A DNA stretch of 64,000 nt from Rhodophyticola sp017644125. Lineage in GTDB: Bacteria; Pseudomonadota; Alphaproteobacteria; Rhodobacterales; Rhodobacteraceae. Below the pieces are notes generated by a model. It made no database searches. It had not been told where the DNA came from and saw nothing but the letters and a program-made list of their open reading frames with translations. Both the position numbers and the translations under genes were made by a program. Below, piece after piece: positions 8,556-16,163 of the stretch. The stretch is from the NCBI RefSeq assembly GCF_042140125.1, contig NZ_CP159473.1. One strand, written 5' to 3'. Position 1 is the first letter of the stretch. Each line of letters begins with the position of its first letter.

Positions 8556-9029
8556 TCAATGCCGACGCCAACCGGATGGAGTGTCGCCTGGCGTTTCATC
8601 CACCTCGAATTCGCCCTCGATCACATCTTCGCGCGGCGGCCGGTCCGCGGACCATTGCGCCTGCCCCGAAACGACCGATGACACGGTGATGCGCTTCCTC
8701 AGCTCCCGGAACACCACGTTGCGAACACCCGGAACCAGCAGCGCAAAGCCCACCGCGTCGGTGAAGAACCCAGGCGTCAGAAGCAGCGCGCCGGAAAACA
8801 GGATCATCGCGCCATGGGCAAGCGGTTCCGTCGGATCGTTGAGGGCGCCGAAACTGCGGCGCAGGTTTTCAAGCGCCTGACGGCCCTGCGACCTTACGAG
8901 CCATGTGCCCAATATCGCCGTCAGCACGACAATGCCAAGCGTCGGCCACAGGCCGATCAGCCCGCCGACCTGAATGAACAGGGCAATTTCGATCAGCGGA
9001 ACCATTAGAAATGCCACGAAGAGCCACAT
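8556..9029 (-). CDS. fxsA: FxsA family membrane protein
   Basis: Small inner-membrane protein of the FxsA family, named for relief of phage T7 exclusion in E. coli; the normal role is unclear. 157 residues. N-terminal hydrophobic segments MWLFVAFLMVPLIEIALFI and GLWPTLGIVVLTAILGTWLVR are separated by a short turn, a third covers about residues 72-95 (MILFSGALLLTPGFFTDAVG), and a charged tail follows. The TPGFFTD motif is the family signature. It is divergent from the Tim44-like gene and sits 54 bases upstream of secB. Confidence 0.88.
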   Translation of the reverse strand: MWLFVAFLMVPLIEIALFIQVGGLIGLWPTLGIVVLTAILGTWLVRSQGRQALENLRRSFGALNDPTEPLAHGAMILFSGALLLTPGFFTDAVGFALLVPGVRNVVFRELRKRITVSSVVSGQAQWSADRPPREDVIEGEFEVDETPGDTPSGWRRH

Positions 9030-9158
9030 GTTCTTTCCTATTCATCGCCATCCGGGCGGGATTGCGTCTCGGCGCCGATGGACTTGACCGCCCCCCTCAC
9101 CTACATATGTCCCACAAAGCCGCCAAAAAACCCCTGCTTGTCCAACCGAGGATACCTT

Positions 9159-9818
9159 ATGAACTCGCCCTTTATCTCGTTGCTCGTCCTTGCGGGGATA
9201 GCGATCTTTCTGATCCTGCGCTTGCGGAACGTTCTGGGCACCCGCGACGGGTTTGAAAAACCGCCCGTCGCGCGAGTGGAAAGCAAGCCCGGCCCCCGTC
9301 GCGATTTCGAGGTCATCGAAGGTGGACCCGACCGCGATATCACCGATCATGTAGACGATGGCAGCGATGCCGCCAAGGCGCTGGCCGCGATGAAGCTTGC
9401 CGAGCCCGGGTTTTCGGTAAGCGAGTTTCTGGGCGGTGCGCGCGGCGCCTACGAGATGATCCTGATGGCATTCGAAAGCGGCGACGTCGATGCCCTGCGC
9501 CCGTTCCTTGCCGATGACGTGATGGACACCTTCGAAGACGTCATCCGGCAGCGGGAAGAGCAGGGCCTGTCGATCGACGCAAGCTTCGTCGGGATCCGCG
9601 AGCTGACGCTGCATGACGCCAGTTTCGACCGCGACACGAGCACGGCCGAGATCGCCGTGCGCTTCGTCGGCGAACTGACGTCGGTTGTTCGCAACAGCGA
9701 CGGCGAGATCGTCGAAGGCGATCCGACCGAAATCAAACGCCAGCGCGATGTCTGGACGTTCTCGCGTGCCATGGGCAGTTCCGATCCGAACTGGATCCTG
9801 GTGGCCACCGGCGGATGA
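9159..9818 (+). CDS. Tim44/TimA family adaptor protein
   Basis: Membrane-anchored protein with a C-terminal Tim44-like domain, related to the mitochondrial import motor subunit; bacterial TimA is thought to act at the inner membrane. 219 residues. One N-terminal transmembrane helix (FISLLVLAGIAIFLILRLRNVLG), a short linker, then a globular domain from about residue 80 (FLGGARGAYEMILMAFESGD) through the terminal WTFSRAMGSSDPNWILVATGG region (quoted in part). The ATG at 9159 is chosen because the membrane helix follows directly and GAGGA lies upstream; the in-frame ATG at 9078 would add an unconserved tail. Confidence 0.85.
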   Translation: MNSPFISLLVLAGIAIFLILRLRNVLGTRDGFEKPPVARVESKPGPRRDFEVIEGGPDRDITDHVDDGSDAAKALAAMKLAEPGFSVSEFLGGARGAYEMILMAFESGDVDALRPFLADDVMDTFEDVIRQREEQGLSIDASFVGIRELTLHDASFDRDTSTAEIAVRFVGELTSVVRNSDGEIVEGDPTEIKRQRDVWTFSRAMGSSDPNWILVATGG

Positions 9819-9868
9819 GTTCATGCGCGCCGGCCTGACAGCCCTCCTGCTGGCAGCGAGTTCTGACT

Positions 9869-10849
9869 ATGGCAATGCCCGGCACTGCTGAACCCACGGC
9901 CCGCATCCTGAGCTTTGGCGATTTGCAGGGCTGGGCCGATGACGATCACGGCCAGGCGCTCGACGTTTTTCTGAATACCTGTCCCGACCTTGCCGACAGC
10001 GAGTGGCAATCGCTTTGCGCACTCGCCCAGTCGCAAACCAATGCCCGCGCCTTCTTCGAGCTTTTCTTCCGGCCGGTCCTGATCGGCGGCGAGTCGACCG
10101 CGCTTTTCACGGGCTATTTCGAGCCGGAGCTTGACGGCTCCCGCCAGCGAACCGCCCGCTTCCGGTATCCGCTTTATCGCCTGCCGCCGGAAGTGGACGG
10201 GCTGTGGTTTACCCGTGCCGAGATCGAGGAGCGCGGCCTGCTGGAAGGCCGCGGGCTTGAGATTGCGTGGGTTGATGACCCGGTTGATGTTTTTTTCCTT
10301 CAAATCCAGGGGTCTGGCCGTATCCGTCTGGCGGAGGGCGGGTATCTCCGCGTGGGCTATGGCGGCCGGAACGGCCATGAGTATCGCTCGGTCGGTCAGG
10401 AAATGGTGCGGCGCGGGATCTATCAGCCGCATCAGGTCTCCGCGCAGGTGATCCGCTCCTGGGTTGACCGGAACCCGATCGAGGGGGCGGACCTGCTGCG
10501 CCACAACCCATCCTATGTCTTCTTTCGGGAGGTGCAGATCCGCAACCCGGAGGACGGCCCGCTGGGTGCCATGAACCGCTCCATCACGGCCCACCGAACG
10601 ATTGCCGTCGATCCGGATTTCACGCCCCTTGGTGCGCCGGTCTGGATTGAAAAGGGCGGGGAGGATCCAATCCGCCGATTGATGATCGCTCAGGATACCG
10701 GCAGTGCCATTCGCGGCGCGCAGCGGGCGGATGTCTTCTACGGGTCGGGTGATGCGGCCGGACGGCAGGCAGGGCGCATCCGCGATCCGGGGCGGATGGT
10801 CGTTCTGTTGCCGATCGAGCTTGCCCACCGTCTGGTGCCGGACGTCTGA
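9869..10849 (+). CDS. mltA: Membrane-bound lytic murein transglycosylase A, with a possibly frameshifted leader
   Basis: Cleaves peptidoglycan glycan strands to 1,6-anhydromuropeptides in the periplasm; 326 residues in this frame. The MltA core is seen in FTGYFEPELDGSR near residue 78 and in the C-terminal 3D domain, IAQDTGSAIRGAQRADVFYG near residue 275, containing the catalytic Asp. As read, it has no signal peptide. However, an ATG at 9823, five bases after the previous stop, begins MRAGLTALLLAAS in the neighbouring frame, which looks like the missing leader. One base fewer near 9857-9862 would join the two. It is followed by the Smr gene after 1 base. Confidence 0.88.
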   Translation: MAMPGTAEPTARILSFGDLQGWADDDHGQALDVFLNTCPDLADSEWQSLCALAQSQTNARAFFELFFRPVLIGGESTALFTGYFEPELDGSRQRTARFRYPLYRLPPEVDGLWFTRAEIEERGLLEGRGLEIAWVDDPVDVFFLQIQGSGRIRLAEGGYLRVGYGGRNGHEYRSVGQEMVRRGIYQPHQVSAQVIRSWVDRNPIEGADLLRHNPSYVFFREVQIRNPEDGPLGAMNRSITAHRTIAVDPDFTPLGAPVWIEKGGEDPIRRLMIAQDTGSAIRGAQRADVFYGSGDAAGRQAGRIRDPGRMVVLLPIELAHRLVPDV

Positions 10850-10850
10850 G

Positions 10851-11450
10851 ATGGCGGGCCGCAAGACGAAAGGCCTGAGCGCCGAAGATCGCGCGCTGTG
10901 GTCGCGCGTGGCGAAGACGGCGAAGCCGCTTCATTCTGCAAGACACAAGGTGGACCCGTCGCCCGATCCCTTCGCCGAAATGCCGAAGAAAACACCCCCC
11001 CGCGCCGAGGTCGGGGATTTCCGGATCGGCGAACGCGCCAATGGCCACAGTTCCTTCCCACAACTCAGCCACAGCCTGACCGAACGCCTGTCCCACGCGC
11101 CTGTCCGCATGGACCATGGCACGCACCGTCAGATGGTCCGGGGCAAGCTCAAACCCGATGCGCGGATCGATCTGCACGGGATGACGCTGGCCGATGCCCA
11201 TCCGCGCCTGATCCACTTCATTCAGAATGCATATGCGGAGGGCAAACGGCTGGTTCTGGTGATCACCGGCAAGGGAAAGGACCGCGACGATCCGGGGCCG
11301 ATCCCGATCCGGCGCGGGGTCCTGCGCCATCAGGTTCCGGGCTGGTTGGCCGCACCGCCGCTTGGCGCCATGGTTCTGGATATCCGCCCCGCCCATCTGC
11401 GTCACGGAGGCGACGGGGCCTATTACGTCTATCTTCGCCGCAAGCGCTAG
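10851..11450 (+). CDS. Smr-domain (MutS2 C-terminal-like) protein
   Basis: Soluble protein with a C-terminal Smr (small MutS-related) nuclease-like domain, probably acting on nucleic acids; 199 residues. The domain begins at DARIDLHGMTLADAHPRL near residue 103 (DLHG is the signature), continues with LVLVITGKGKDR (the HGKG-like TGKG block) and VLRHQVPGWL, and ends GAYYVYLRRKR. The N-terminal half is charged and low in conservation. The start at 10851 is one base after the mltA stop. Its TAG stop shares the palindrome CTAG with the convergent lipoprotein gene. Confidence 0.88.
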   Translation: MAGRKTKGLSAEDRALWSRVAKTAKPLHSARHKVDPSPDPFAEMPKKTPPRAEVGDFRIGERANGHSSFPQLSHSLTERLSHAPVRMDHGTHRQMVRGKLKPDARIDLHGMTLADAHPRLIHFIQNAYAEGKRLVLVITGKGKDRDDPGPIPIRRGVLRHQVPGWLAAPPLGAMVLDIRPAHLRHGGDGAYYVYLRRKR

Positions 11451-12549
11451 AGATTGGGTGTCAGAATCACCTGAGTGGCGTTCTGCAGGGTCAGGATCGT
11501 ACCGGGCAAAAGCCCGATAGGGCTGTTTTCCTGCCCCTCGAACGCGGAATTGATCGAATCCACCCGGCTCAGCAGACGGATCATCGCGGGCGAAGTGACC
11601 ACGGTGTTGTGGTTGAGCGCATCCCGGTCGCCGCCGCGAAACTCCGACACGTCGATCAGCGTCACGTTGAATTCCGCACCTCGTCTATGGTGCCGATATT
11701 GCCCAGCCGCGCCGGTTGCCCGCTGATCCGCGCGGACAGGCGCAGCGCCCGGTCCCGTTGCGATGTGAAGATGAAAAACGGCTCGGGCAGTGGCAAGATT
11801 CGCATGGCCTGAGACCGGAACACCTGCACGTCGATATCGGGCGACATCAGCACCACGCCGCTGATCCGGTCGAGAACGCGATCCGCGCCACCGATCCGAA
11901 GCTGCCGCAGCGCCTCCATAACAAGTTCCGATCCGACCGAATGGGCAACGATGACGATGTCATGCGACCCGGCCGCCGCGATTTCGCGCAGAAACTGCTC
12001 CAGCCCGTCGCGGGCGAAAAGCGCACTGTCGCGGTCATAGGCGTATCCGAAGGGCGAACTGAGACTGGGCCAGGCATAATGCAGCGCCACACCCGGTATC
12101 TCGAAATCATTGCGAATCTGGGCTGTGCGGAAAAGACCGTCGGCAAAGGTGTTGTTGAAGCCGTGAACGAAGACCATGACCTCCCGCGCGTTCTCGGGCT
12201 GGGCGGCGACGGCTGCGCGCAAACCGCGGCGGAAGGCGGCGGCATCGGTAAAACTGCCCGCCTGGCTGACGACGAAATCAGCCTCCAGATCCACCTCGCC
12301 TCTGGGCCAGTTGACCTCTCCAACCTCCCTGTTCGGCGGAATAGCCACATCGAACCGGGTGAAGCCGAGCCCTTCCAGCCGATCGCTGGTGAACCTCCTG
12401 CCATCGTAAACCCGATTGCTGGCGACAAAGACGCTCTCGATCGCGCCGCCCGAAGCCGCATCGGGCACGATGACAATGGATGCACGGGGGGCGCAGCCGG
12501 CCAGAAGGGCCAAGATCAGGACAAAGGCAATTCTTTGCATGGGTGGCAT
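11447..12549 (-). CDS. DUF900-type alpha/beta-hydrolase lipoprotein, frameshifted
   Basis: Predicted lipoprotein hydrolase. The N-terminus MPPMQRIAFVLILALLAGC is a lipobox signal peptide; VMVFVHGFNNTFADG near residue 125 and VIVAHSVGSELVMEAL near residue 200 (GxSxG-like nucleophile elbow HSVGS) are typical of the DUF900 family. The frame from 12549 stops at 11662 after 295 residues. The last part (VTLIDVSEFRGG through LTPNL) continues in the -1 frame from 11665 to 11447. Adding one base in the AATT run near 11670-11674 restores one gene of about 367 residues. It may be a pseudogene or a sequence error. Confidence 0.78.
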
Positions 12550-12579
12550 CTCGCCGAAATCAAATGCTGTGAAACCCTT

Positions 12580-13896
12580 TTACAGCACGTAGCGGCTCAG
12601 ATCAGCGGATTTCATCAGCGCACCCAAATTTGCCTCCACGAACCCGGCATCCACCACAATGGCATCGCCCGAACGGTCCGGCGCGGTGAAGCTAAGCTCT
12701 TCGAAGACCCGCTCCATCACGGTATAAAGCCGCCGGGCGCCGATGTTTTCCACATCCTGATTGACCTCGGCGGCAATCCGCGCAAGCGCCGCGATCCCGT
12801 CTTCGGTAAAGCTGACGGTGACCTCTTCGGTCGCCATCAGGGCAGTGTATTGCAAGGTGAGCGCATTGTCGGTTTCGGTCAGTATGCGCACGAAATCCTC
12901 TTCGGTCAGCGCACGCAGTTCCACCCGGATCGGCAGACGGCCCTGAAGCTCCGGCAAGAGATCCGAAGGCTTGGCGATGTGAAACGCGCCCGAGGCGATG
13001 AAAAGGACATGATCGGTTTTCACGGGGCCGTACTTGGTTGAAACCGTCGTCCCCTCGATCAGCGGCAACAGATCGCGCTGCACCCCCTCGCGGGAGACAT
13101 CCGCGCCGCGCGCATCCGACCGGGCGCAAACCTTGTCGATCTCGTCGATGAACACGATCCCGTTCTGCTCCACGGCGGTCAGCGCTTCGCGGGTTACGGC
13201 TTCCTGATCCAGAAGCTTGTCGGCCTCTTCCTCGATCAGGAGATCGTAACTGGCCGCGACGCTCAGCCGTTTGCGCACGGTCCGTCCGCCAAAGGCTTTC
13301 CCGAACAGATCGCCAAGGTTCATCCCGCCCGGCAACCCGCCCATCCCGCCCGGCTGGCCGGGAATTTCGAACATCGGCATCGGGTTGGAACTGTCGGCGA
13401 CCTCCAGCTCGATCATCGTGTTGTCCAGCTCTCCGGCGCGCAGCTTCTTGCGGAACATCTCCCGGGTCTGTTCGCGCGCATCCGTCCCGGCCAGCGCCTC
13501 TATCACCCGCTCTTCCGCGGCGTCATGGGCCTTGGCCTTCACCTCGTCGCGCATCGATTCGCGGATCATCACCTGCGCCGCGTCGACCAGATCGCGGATA
13601 ATCTGCTCCACATCCCGGCCGACATAGCCAACCTCGGTGAACTTGGTCGCCTCCACCTTGATGAACGGCGCACGCGCCAGCTTGGCCAGCCTGCGGCTGA
13701 TTTCGGTTTTGCCGACGCCCGTAGGCCCGATCATCAGTATATTCTTGGGATAGACCTCGTCGCGCAGGTCATCGCCAAGCTGTTTGCGGCGCCAGCGATT
13801 GCGCAGGGCCACGGCCACGGCGCGCTTGGCATCCTTCTGGCCGATGATGAAACGGTCGAGTTCCGAGACGATTTCGCGGGGGGTCAGGTCGGTCAA
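12580..13896 (-). CDS. hslU: ATP-dependent protease ATPase subunit HslU
   Basis: AAA+ unfoldase that feeds proteins to the HslV peptidase; 438 residues. Walker A GPTGVGKTEISRRLAKL is near residue 57, the pore motif VGYVGRDVE near residue 88, Walker B GIVFIDEIDKV near residue 248, and sensor/arginine-finger region IGARRLYTVMERVFEELSF near residue 390 (quoted in part). The C-terminus LSRYVL inserts into HslV. The start codon appears to be TTG at 13896, in a 4-base TTGA overlap with the upstream membrane-protein gene. Confidence 0.96.
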   Translation of the reverse strand: MTDLTPREIVSELDRFIIGQKDAKRAVAVALRNRWRRKQLGDDLRDEVYPKNILMIGPTGVGKTEISRRLAKLARAPFIKVEATKFTEVGYVGRDVEQIIRDLVDAAQVMIRESMRDEVKAKAHDAAEERVIEALAGTDAREQTREMFRKKLRAGELDNTMIELEVADSSNPMPMFEIPGQPGGMGGLPGGMNLGDLFGKAFGGRTVRKRLSVAASYDLLIEEEADKLLDQEAVTREALTAVEQNGIVFIDEIDKVCARSDARGADVSREGVQRDLLPLIEGTTVSTKYGPVKTDHVLFIASGAFHIAKPSDLLPELQGRLPIRVELRALTEEDFVRILTETDNALTLQYTALMATEEVTVSFTEDGIAALARIAAEVNQDVENIGARRLYTVMERVFEELSFTAPDRSGDAIVVDAGFVEANLGALMKSADLSRYVL

Positions 13897-14975
13897 GCTT
13901 CAGGCTCCTCGGAAGTCATGATTGTCCAGGGTGGCAGGCGGTACTTGCCGGGAAACTCGGGCAGGGCGTCCATCAGGACCCGGCGCAGAACCTCCCATTT
14001 CGCGCCAAGCAGGGTCAGGCCAAGGCCAAGCAGCAGAATGGCGAGGAAGGCGCCCCCCTCCATCACCGTGATCGACAAGACCACGATGTAGCCGACGCTG
14101 GAGACCAGAAAGGACCGCCGGTCGATCACCACCGCAAAAATCGCCATGCAGGCCACGAATGCGACCAGCAGAAGCTGCGCGAACACGCTTCCCACATCGA
14201 AGAGCGACAGGGCGATCGTGTTCACGATTGCGGGCGCCGCGATGATATGCAGCCAGAACCCGCTGGCCGAGCGTCGCGTGACCCGATGCGGATCGCTCAT
14301 ATCGAAGTGCAGGGCGACCGCAAGCCCGATCAGTCCCAGAACCATGGTCAGGATCGCAAAGGGGCCTTCGGCGGTCAGCAGGAAGATATCGGCGGGCTCC
14401 GTCGGCAAGGTGCCGCTGAAGCTGACAAGGCCGAAGGTCGTCGTGAAGACGCCGAGGGCGATCAGGGCCATGGTGAATGGAACCCGGAAAAACACGTAAT
14501 AGGCGACAAGCGATACGGTCCAGACACCGGCTGCCAATGTGATCGACATGGCGAACTCGGCATCCAGCATCCAGCCCAGCGATCGCCCCAGTTGCCCGGC
14601 ACCCAGCGCAAAGAAAACGGCCAGCGTGATGGAGGGGGCGACCATCCGGCGGGTCAACGTGAAGTATCTGGCCAGCATGACGACGGCGGCCATGGTCATC
14701 ACCGCGTAGACCATCGCCAGAACATAGCCGTTGTTGGCATCGAAAAGACTGAGGCCGGTCAGACCGGCCCAGCCGGCATAAAGGATCACCAGACCGACAA
14801 CGATGAAGATCTCGTTGAACCCGCGGAAAAGCTCGAAAGGCTCATCGAGTCCGGACATATGCTCCCGGGTTCCGCGCCGGGCCTCGCCCAGTGCGATCAA
14901 CGAGACGGCCTGCGCCTCGGATATCATGCCCGCGCCCACTGCTGCGCGAATGTCATCGCGGCTGATACCGGTCAC
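13893..14975 (-). CDS. Polytopic membrane protein of unknown function between hslV and hslU
   Basis: I do not recognise a named family. 360 residues from the GTG at 14975, which overlaps the hslV stop (GTGA). About 35 soluble N-terminal residues (ISRDDIRAAVGAGMISEAQA) resemble a short helical domain, followed by roughly ten hydrophobic segments from FNEIFIVVGLVILYAGW (about residue 48) to AFLAILLLGLGLTLLG, then a short tail ending PPWTIMTSEEPEA. It is coupled at both ends to the HslVU protease genes, so it is in their operon; whether it takes part in proteolysis is unknown. A DUF2157-like membrane protein is possible. Confidence 0.8.
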   Translation of the reverse strand: MTGISRDDIRAAVGAGMISEAQAVSLIALGEARRGTREHMSGLDEPFELFRGFNEIFIVVGLVILYAGWAGLTGLSLFDANNGYVLAMVYAVMTMAAVVMLARYFTLTRRMVAPSITLAVFFALGAGQLGRSLGWMLDAEFAMSITLAAGVWTVSLVAYYVFFRVPFTMALIALGVFTTTFGLVSFSGTLPTEPADIFLLTAEGPFAILTMVLGLIGLAVALHFDMSDPHRVTRRSASGFWLHIIAAPAIVNTIALSLFDVGSVFAQLLLVAFVACMAIFAVVIDRRSFLVSSVGYIVVLSITVMEGGAFLAILLLGLGLTLLGAKWEVLRRVLMDALPEFPGKYRLPPWTIMTSEEPEA

Positions 14976-15529
14976 TTGCCGATCCTCTCCACGGTCAGGT
15001 TGCCGTTTGTGTAGACGCAGATATCGGCGGCAATCGCCATCGCCTTGCGGGCGATCTCCTCCGCGCTCAGATCCGTTTCCGACAGGCCCCGCGCCGCTGC
15101 GAGCGCGTAGTTTCCGCCAGATCCGATTGCGGCGATCCCGTGCTCGGGCTCCAGCACATCGCCCGCGCCGGTGATGATGTAAAGCTCCGCACCATCTGTG
15201 ACGATCAGCATCGCTTCCAGCTTTTGCAGGTATTTGTCCGTGCGCCAATCCTTGGCCAGTTCCACGCTCGCGCGTTGCAGCTGCCCCGGCGTCGCCTCCA
15301 GCTTGCTTTCCAGCCGCTCCAGCAGCGTGAAGGCGTCCGCCGTAGATCCGGCGAACCCGCACACCACGTCATATCCGCCGGGGCTCAGCCGCCGCACTTT
15401 CCGCGCCGATCCCTTTATCACGGTCTGGCCGAGGCTCACCTGCCCGTCGCCGGCCACAACCACCTCATTGCCCTTGCGCACACCGATAATCGTCGTGCCA
15501 TGCCACCCGGGAAAATCCGATTTGCTCAT
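14972..15529 (-). CDS. hslV: ATP-dependent protease peptidase subunit HslV
   Basis: Dodecameric threonine peptidase of the HslUV complex; 185 residues. After MSKSDFPGWHG comes TTIIGVRKGNEVVVAGDGQV (quoted as seen); the first Thr of TTIIGV is the mature N-terminal nucleophile. GFAGSTADAFTLLERLE and the late GSGGNYALAAARGL block are family-typical. The ATG at 15529 is preferred because AGGAGA lies just upstream; the in-frame ATG at 15589 adds an unconserved tail. Its stop overlaps the GTG of the membrane-protein gene. Confidence 0.96.
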   Translation of the reverse strand: MSKSDFPGWHGTTIIGVRKGNEVVVAGDGQVSLGQTVIKGSARKVRRLSPGGYDVVCGFAGSTADAFTLLERLESKLEATPGQLQRASVELAKDWRTDKYLQKLEAMLIVTDGAELYIITGAGDVLEPEHGIAAIGSGGNYALAAARGLSETDLSAEEIARKAMAIAADICVYTNGNLTVERIGK

Positions 15530-15656
15530 GCCGTCTCCTATCCTTGGGCCTATATGGCGATGTCGCCAAGCCTCGACAACCGTGATCAATTACCCGGGAT
15601 TTCGTACCGTGTGCCGAGTCAATAACAAATTGTTGGGTAGGAGCACAAAATATAGC

Positions 15657-15684
15657 TTGATGTGCGTGCGGCCCAGCATAAACT
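15657..15684 (+). promoter_or_regulatory. Candidate tRNA promoter
   Basis: TTGATG (15657-15662) and TAAACT (15679-15684) are spaced by 16 bases and followed by a GC-rich discriminator (gagccgc), placing a start near 15691, ten bases before the tRNA. The 15530-15656 stretch holds only the hslV leader region and nothing else recognised. Confidence 0.45.
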
Positions 15685-15700
15685 GAGCCGCACTAACCGT

Positions 15701-15797
15701 GGAAGTGTGGCAGAGCGGTCTATTGCACCGGACTCAAAATCCGACGGGGTTGGTTAAAGCATAGCCCCCGTGGGTTCGAATCCCACCACTTCCGCCA
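15701..15797 (+). tRNA. Class II tRNA with CAA (Leu) anticodon on a Ser-type body
   Basis: The acceptor stem GGAAGTG (15701-15707) pairs fully with CACTTCC (15787-15793); the encoded 3' end is GCCA. The D stem is GCA/TGC, the T arm is GTGGG-TTCGAAT-CCCAC (15770-15786), and a long 25-base variable region (15745-15769) makes it class II. The anticodon loop CTCAAAA (15733-15739) gives anticodon CAA, which reads the Leu codon UUG. G at position 73, the acceptor stem and the GGCAGAGCGGTC D-arm are those expected of tRNA-Ser, whereas bacterial tRNA-Leu carries A73. Base pair 27-43 is C-A. A programme would probably label it Leu; the amino acid it carries is uncertain. Confidence 0.8.
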
Positions 15798-15801
15798 CTA
15801 C

Positions 15802-15828
15802 GGCCTGCCTTAACTGGCAGGCCTTTTT
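15802..15828 (+). terminator. Intrinsic terminator after the tRNA
   Basis: GGCCTGCC (15802-15809) and GGCAGGCC (15816-15823) form an 8-bp GC-rich stem with a 6-base loop (TTAACT), followed by TTTTT. It lies five bases downstream of the tRNA CCA end. Confidence 0.9.
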
Positions 15829-15911
15829 CTTTCTCACAAGGTCAGTATGCAAAACCCGGATTCGCCAAGCAAGTTAAAAATCGATAAAATTCATGAAACT
15901 TCATTGATTCC

Positions 15912-15925
15912 CATGAGATCTCATG
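15912..15925. promoter_or_regulatory. 14-bp palindrome over the start of the small ORF, possible operator
   Basis: CATGAGATCTCATG is a perfect palindrome whose last three bases are the ATG of the ORF at 15923. The 8-mer TCATGAAA occurs at 15891-15898 and again at 15921-15928. A self-binding operator for a ribbon-helix-helix repressor is possible; this is inference. Confidence 0.4.
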
Positions 15926-16156
15926 AAAAATCGACAGATCACCTTTACTGTAACGCTGGAAGCTGCAGCCTATCTGCGATGGCTGGCCGACAACGTGCTA
16001 TTCGAGAAGTCCGAAAGCCTAGCGGCAAAGCATTTGATGATGGATGGGTTAACGCGCTCACGGCGCAAGAACATGGCCGAAGAACCCGGAGTTGACCACC
16101 TTGTTCGTGATTACGTTTCCAGAAAGGCAGATTCGGATGACCCGGAGAGCGAGTAG
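15923..16156 (+). CDS. Small ribbon-helix-helix-like protein, unknown
   Basis: 77 residues, not recognised by name. Residues 4-10 (RQITFTV) look like a short beta strand, followed by a helix-turn-helix arrangement (LEAAAYLRWLADN, then SESLAAKHLMMDGL), a layout compatible with the ribbon-helix-helix DNA-binding fold; the C-terminal tail is charged. The region from 15840 is richer in A and T than the surrounding genes, suggesting acquired DNA or an element remnant next to a tRNA gene. No clear Shine-Dalgarno precedes the ATG. It converges on crtC with a 7-base gap. It may not be expressed. Confidence 0.45.
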   Translation: MKNRQITFTVTLEAAAYLRWLADNVLFEKSESLAAKHLMMDGLTRSRRKNMAEEPGVDHLVRDYVSRKADSDDPESE

Positions 16157-16163
16157 ATTGGAG

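Noticed and set aside
15701..15797. Selenocysteine tRNA, because of the GGAAG...CTTCC acceptor and GGACT-CAAAA-TCC arm
   Set aside because: The D arm is short, the acceptor stem has seven pairs, and the loop gives CAA, not TCA.
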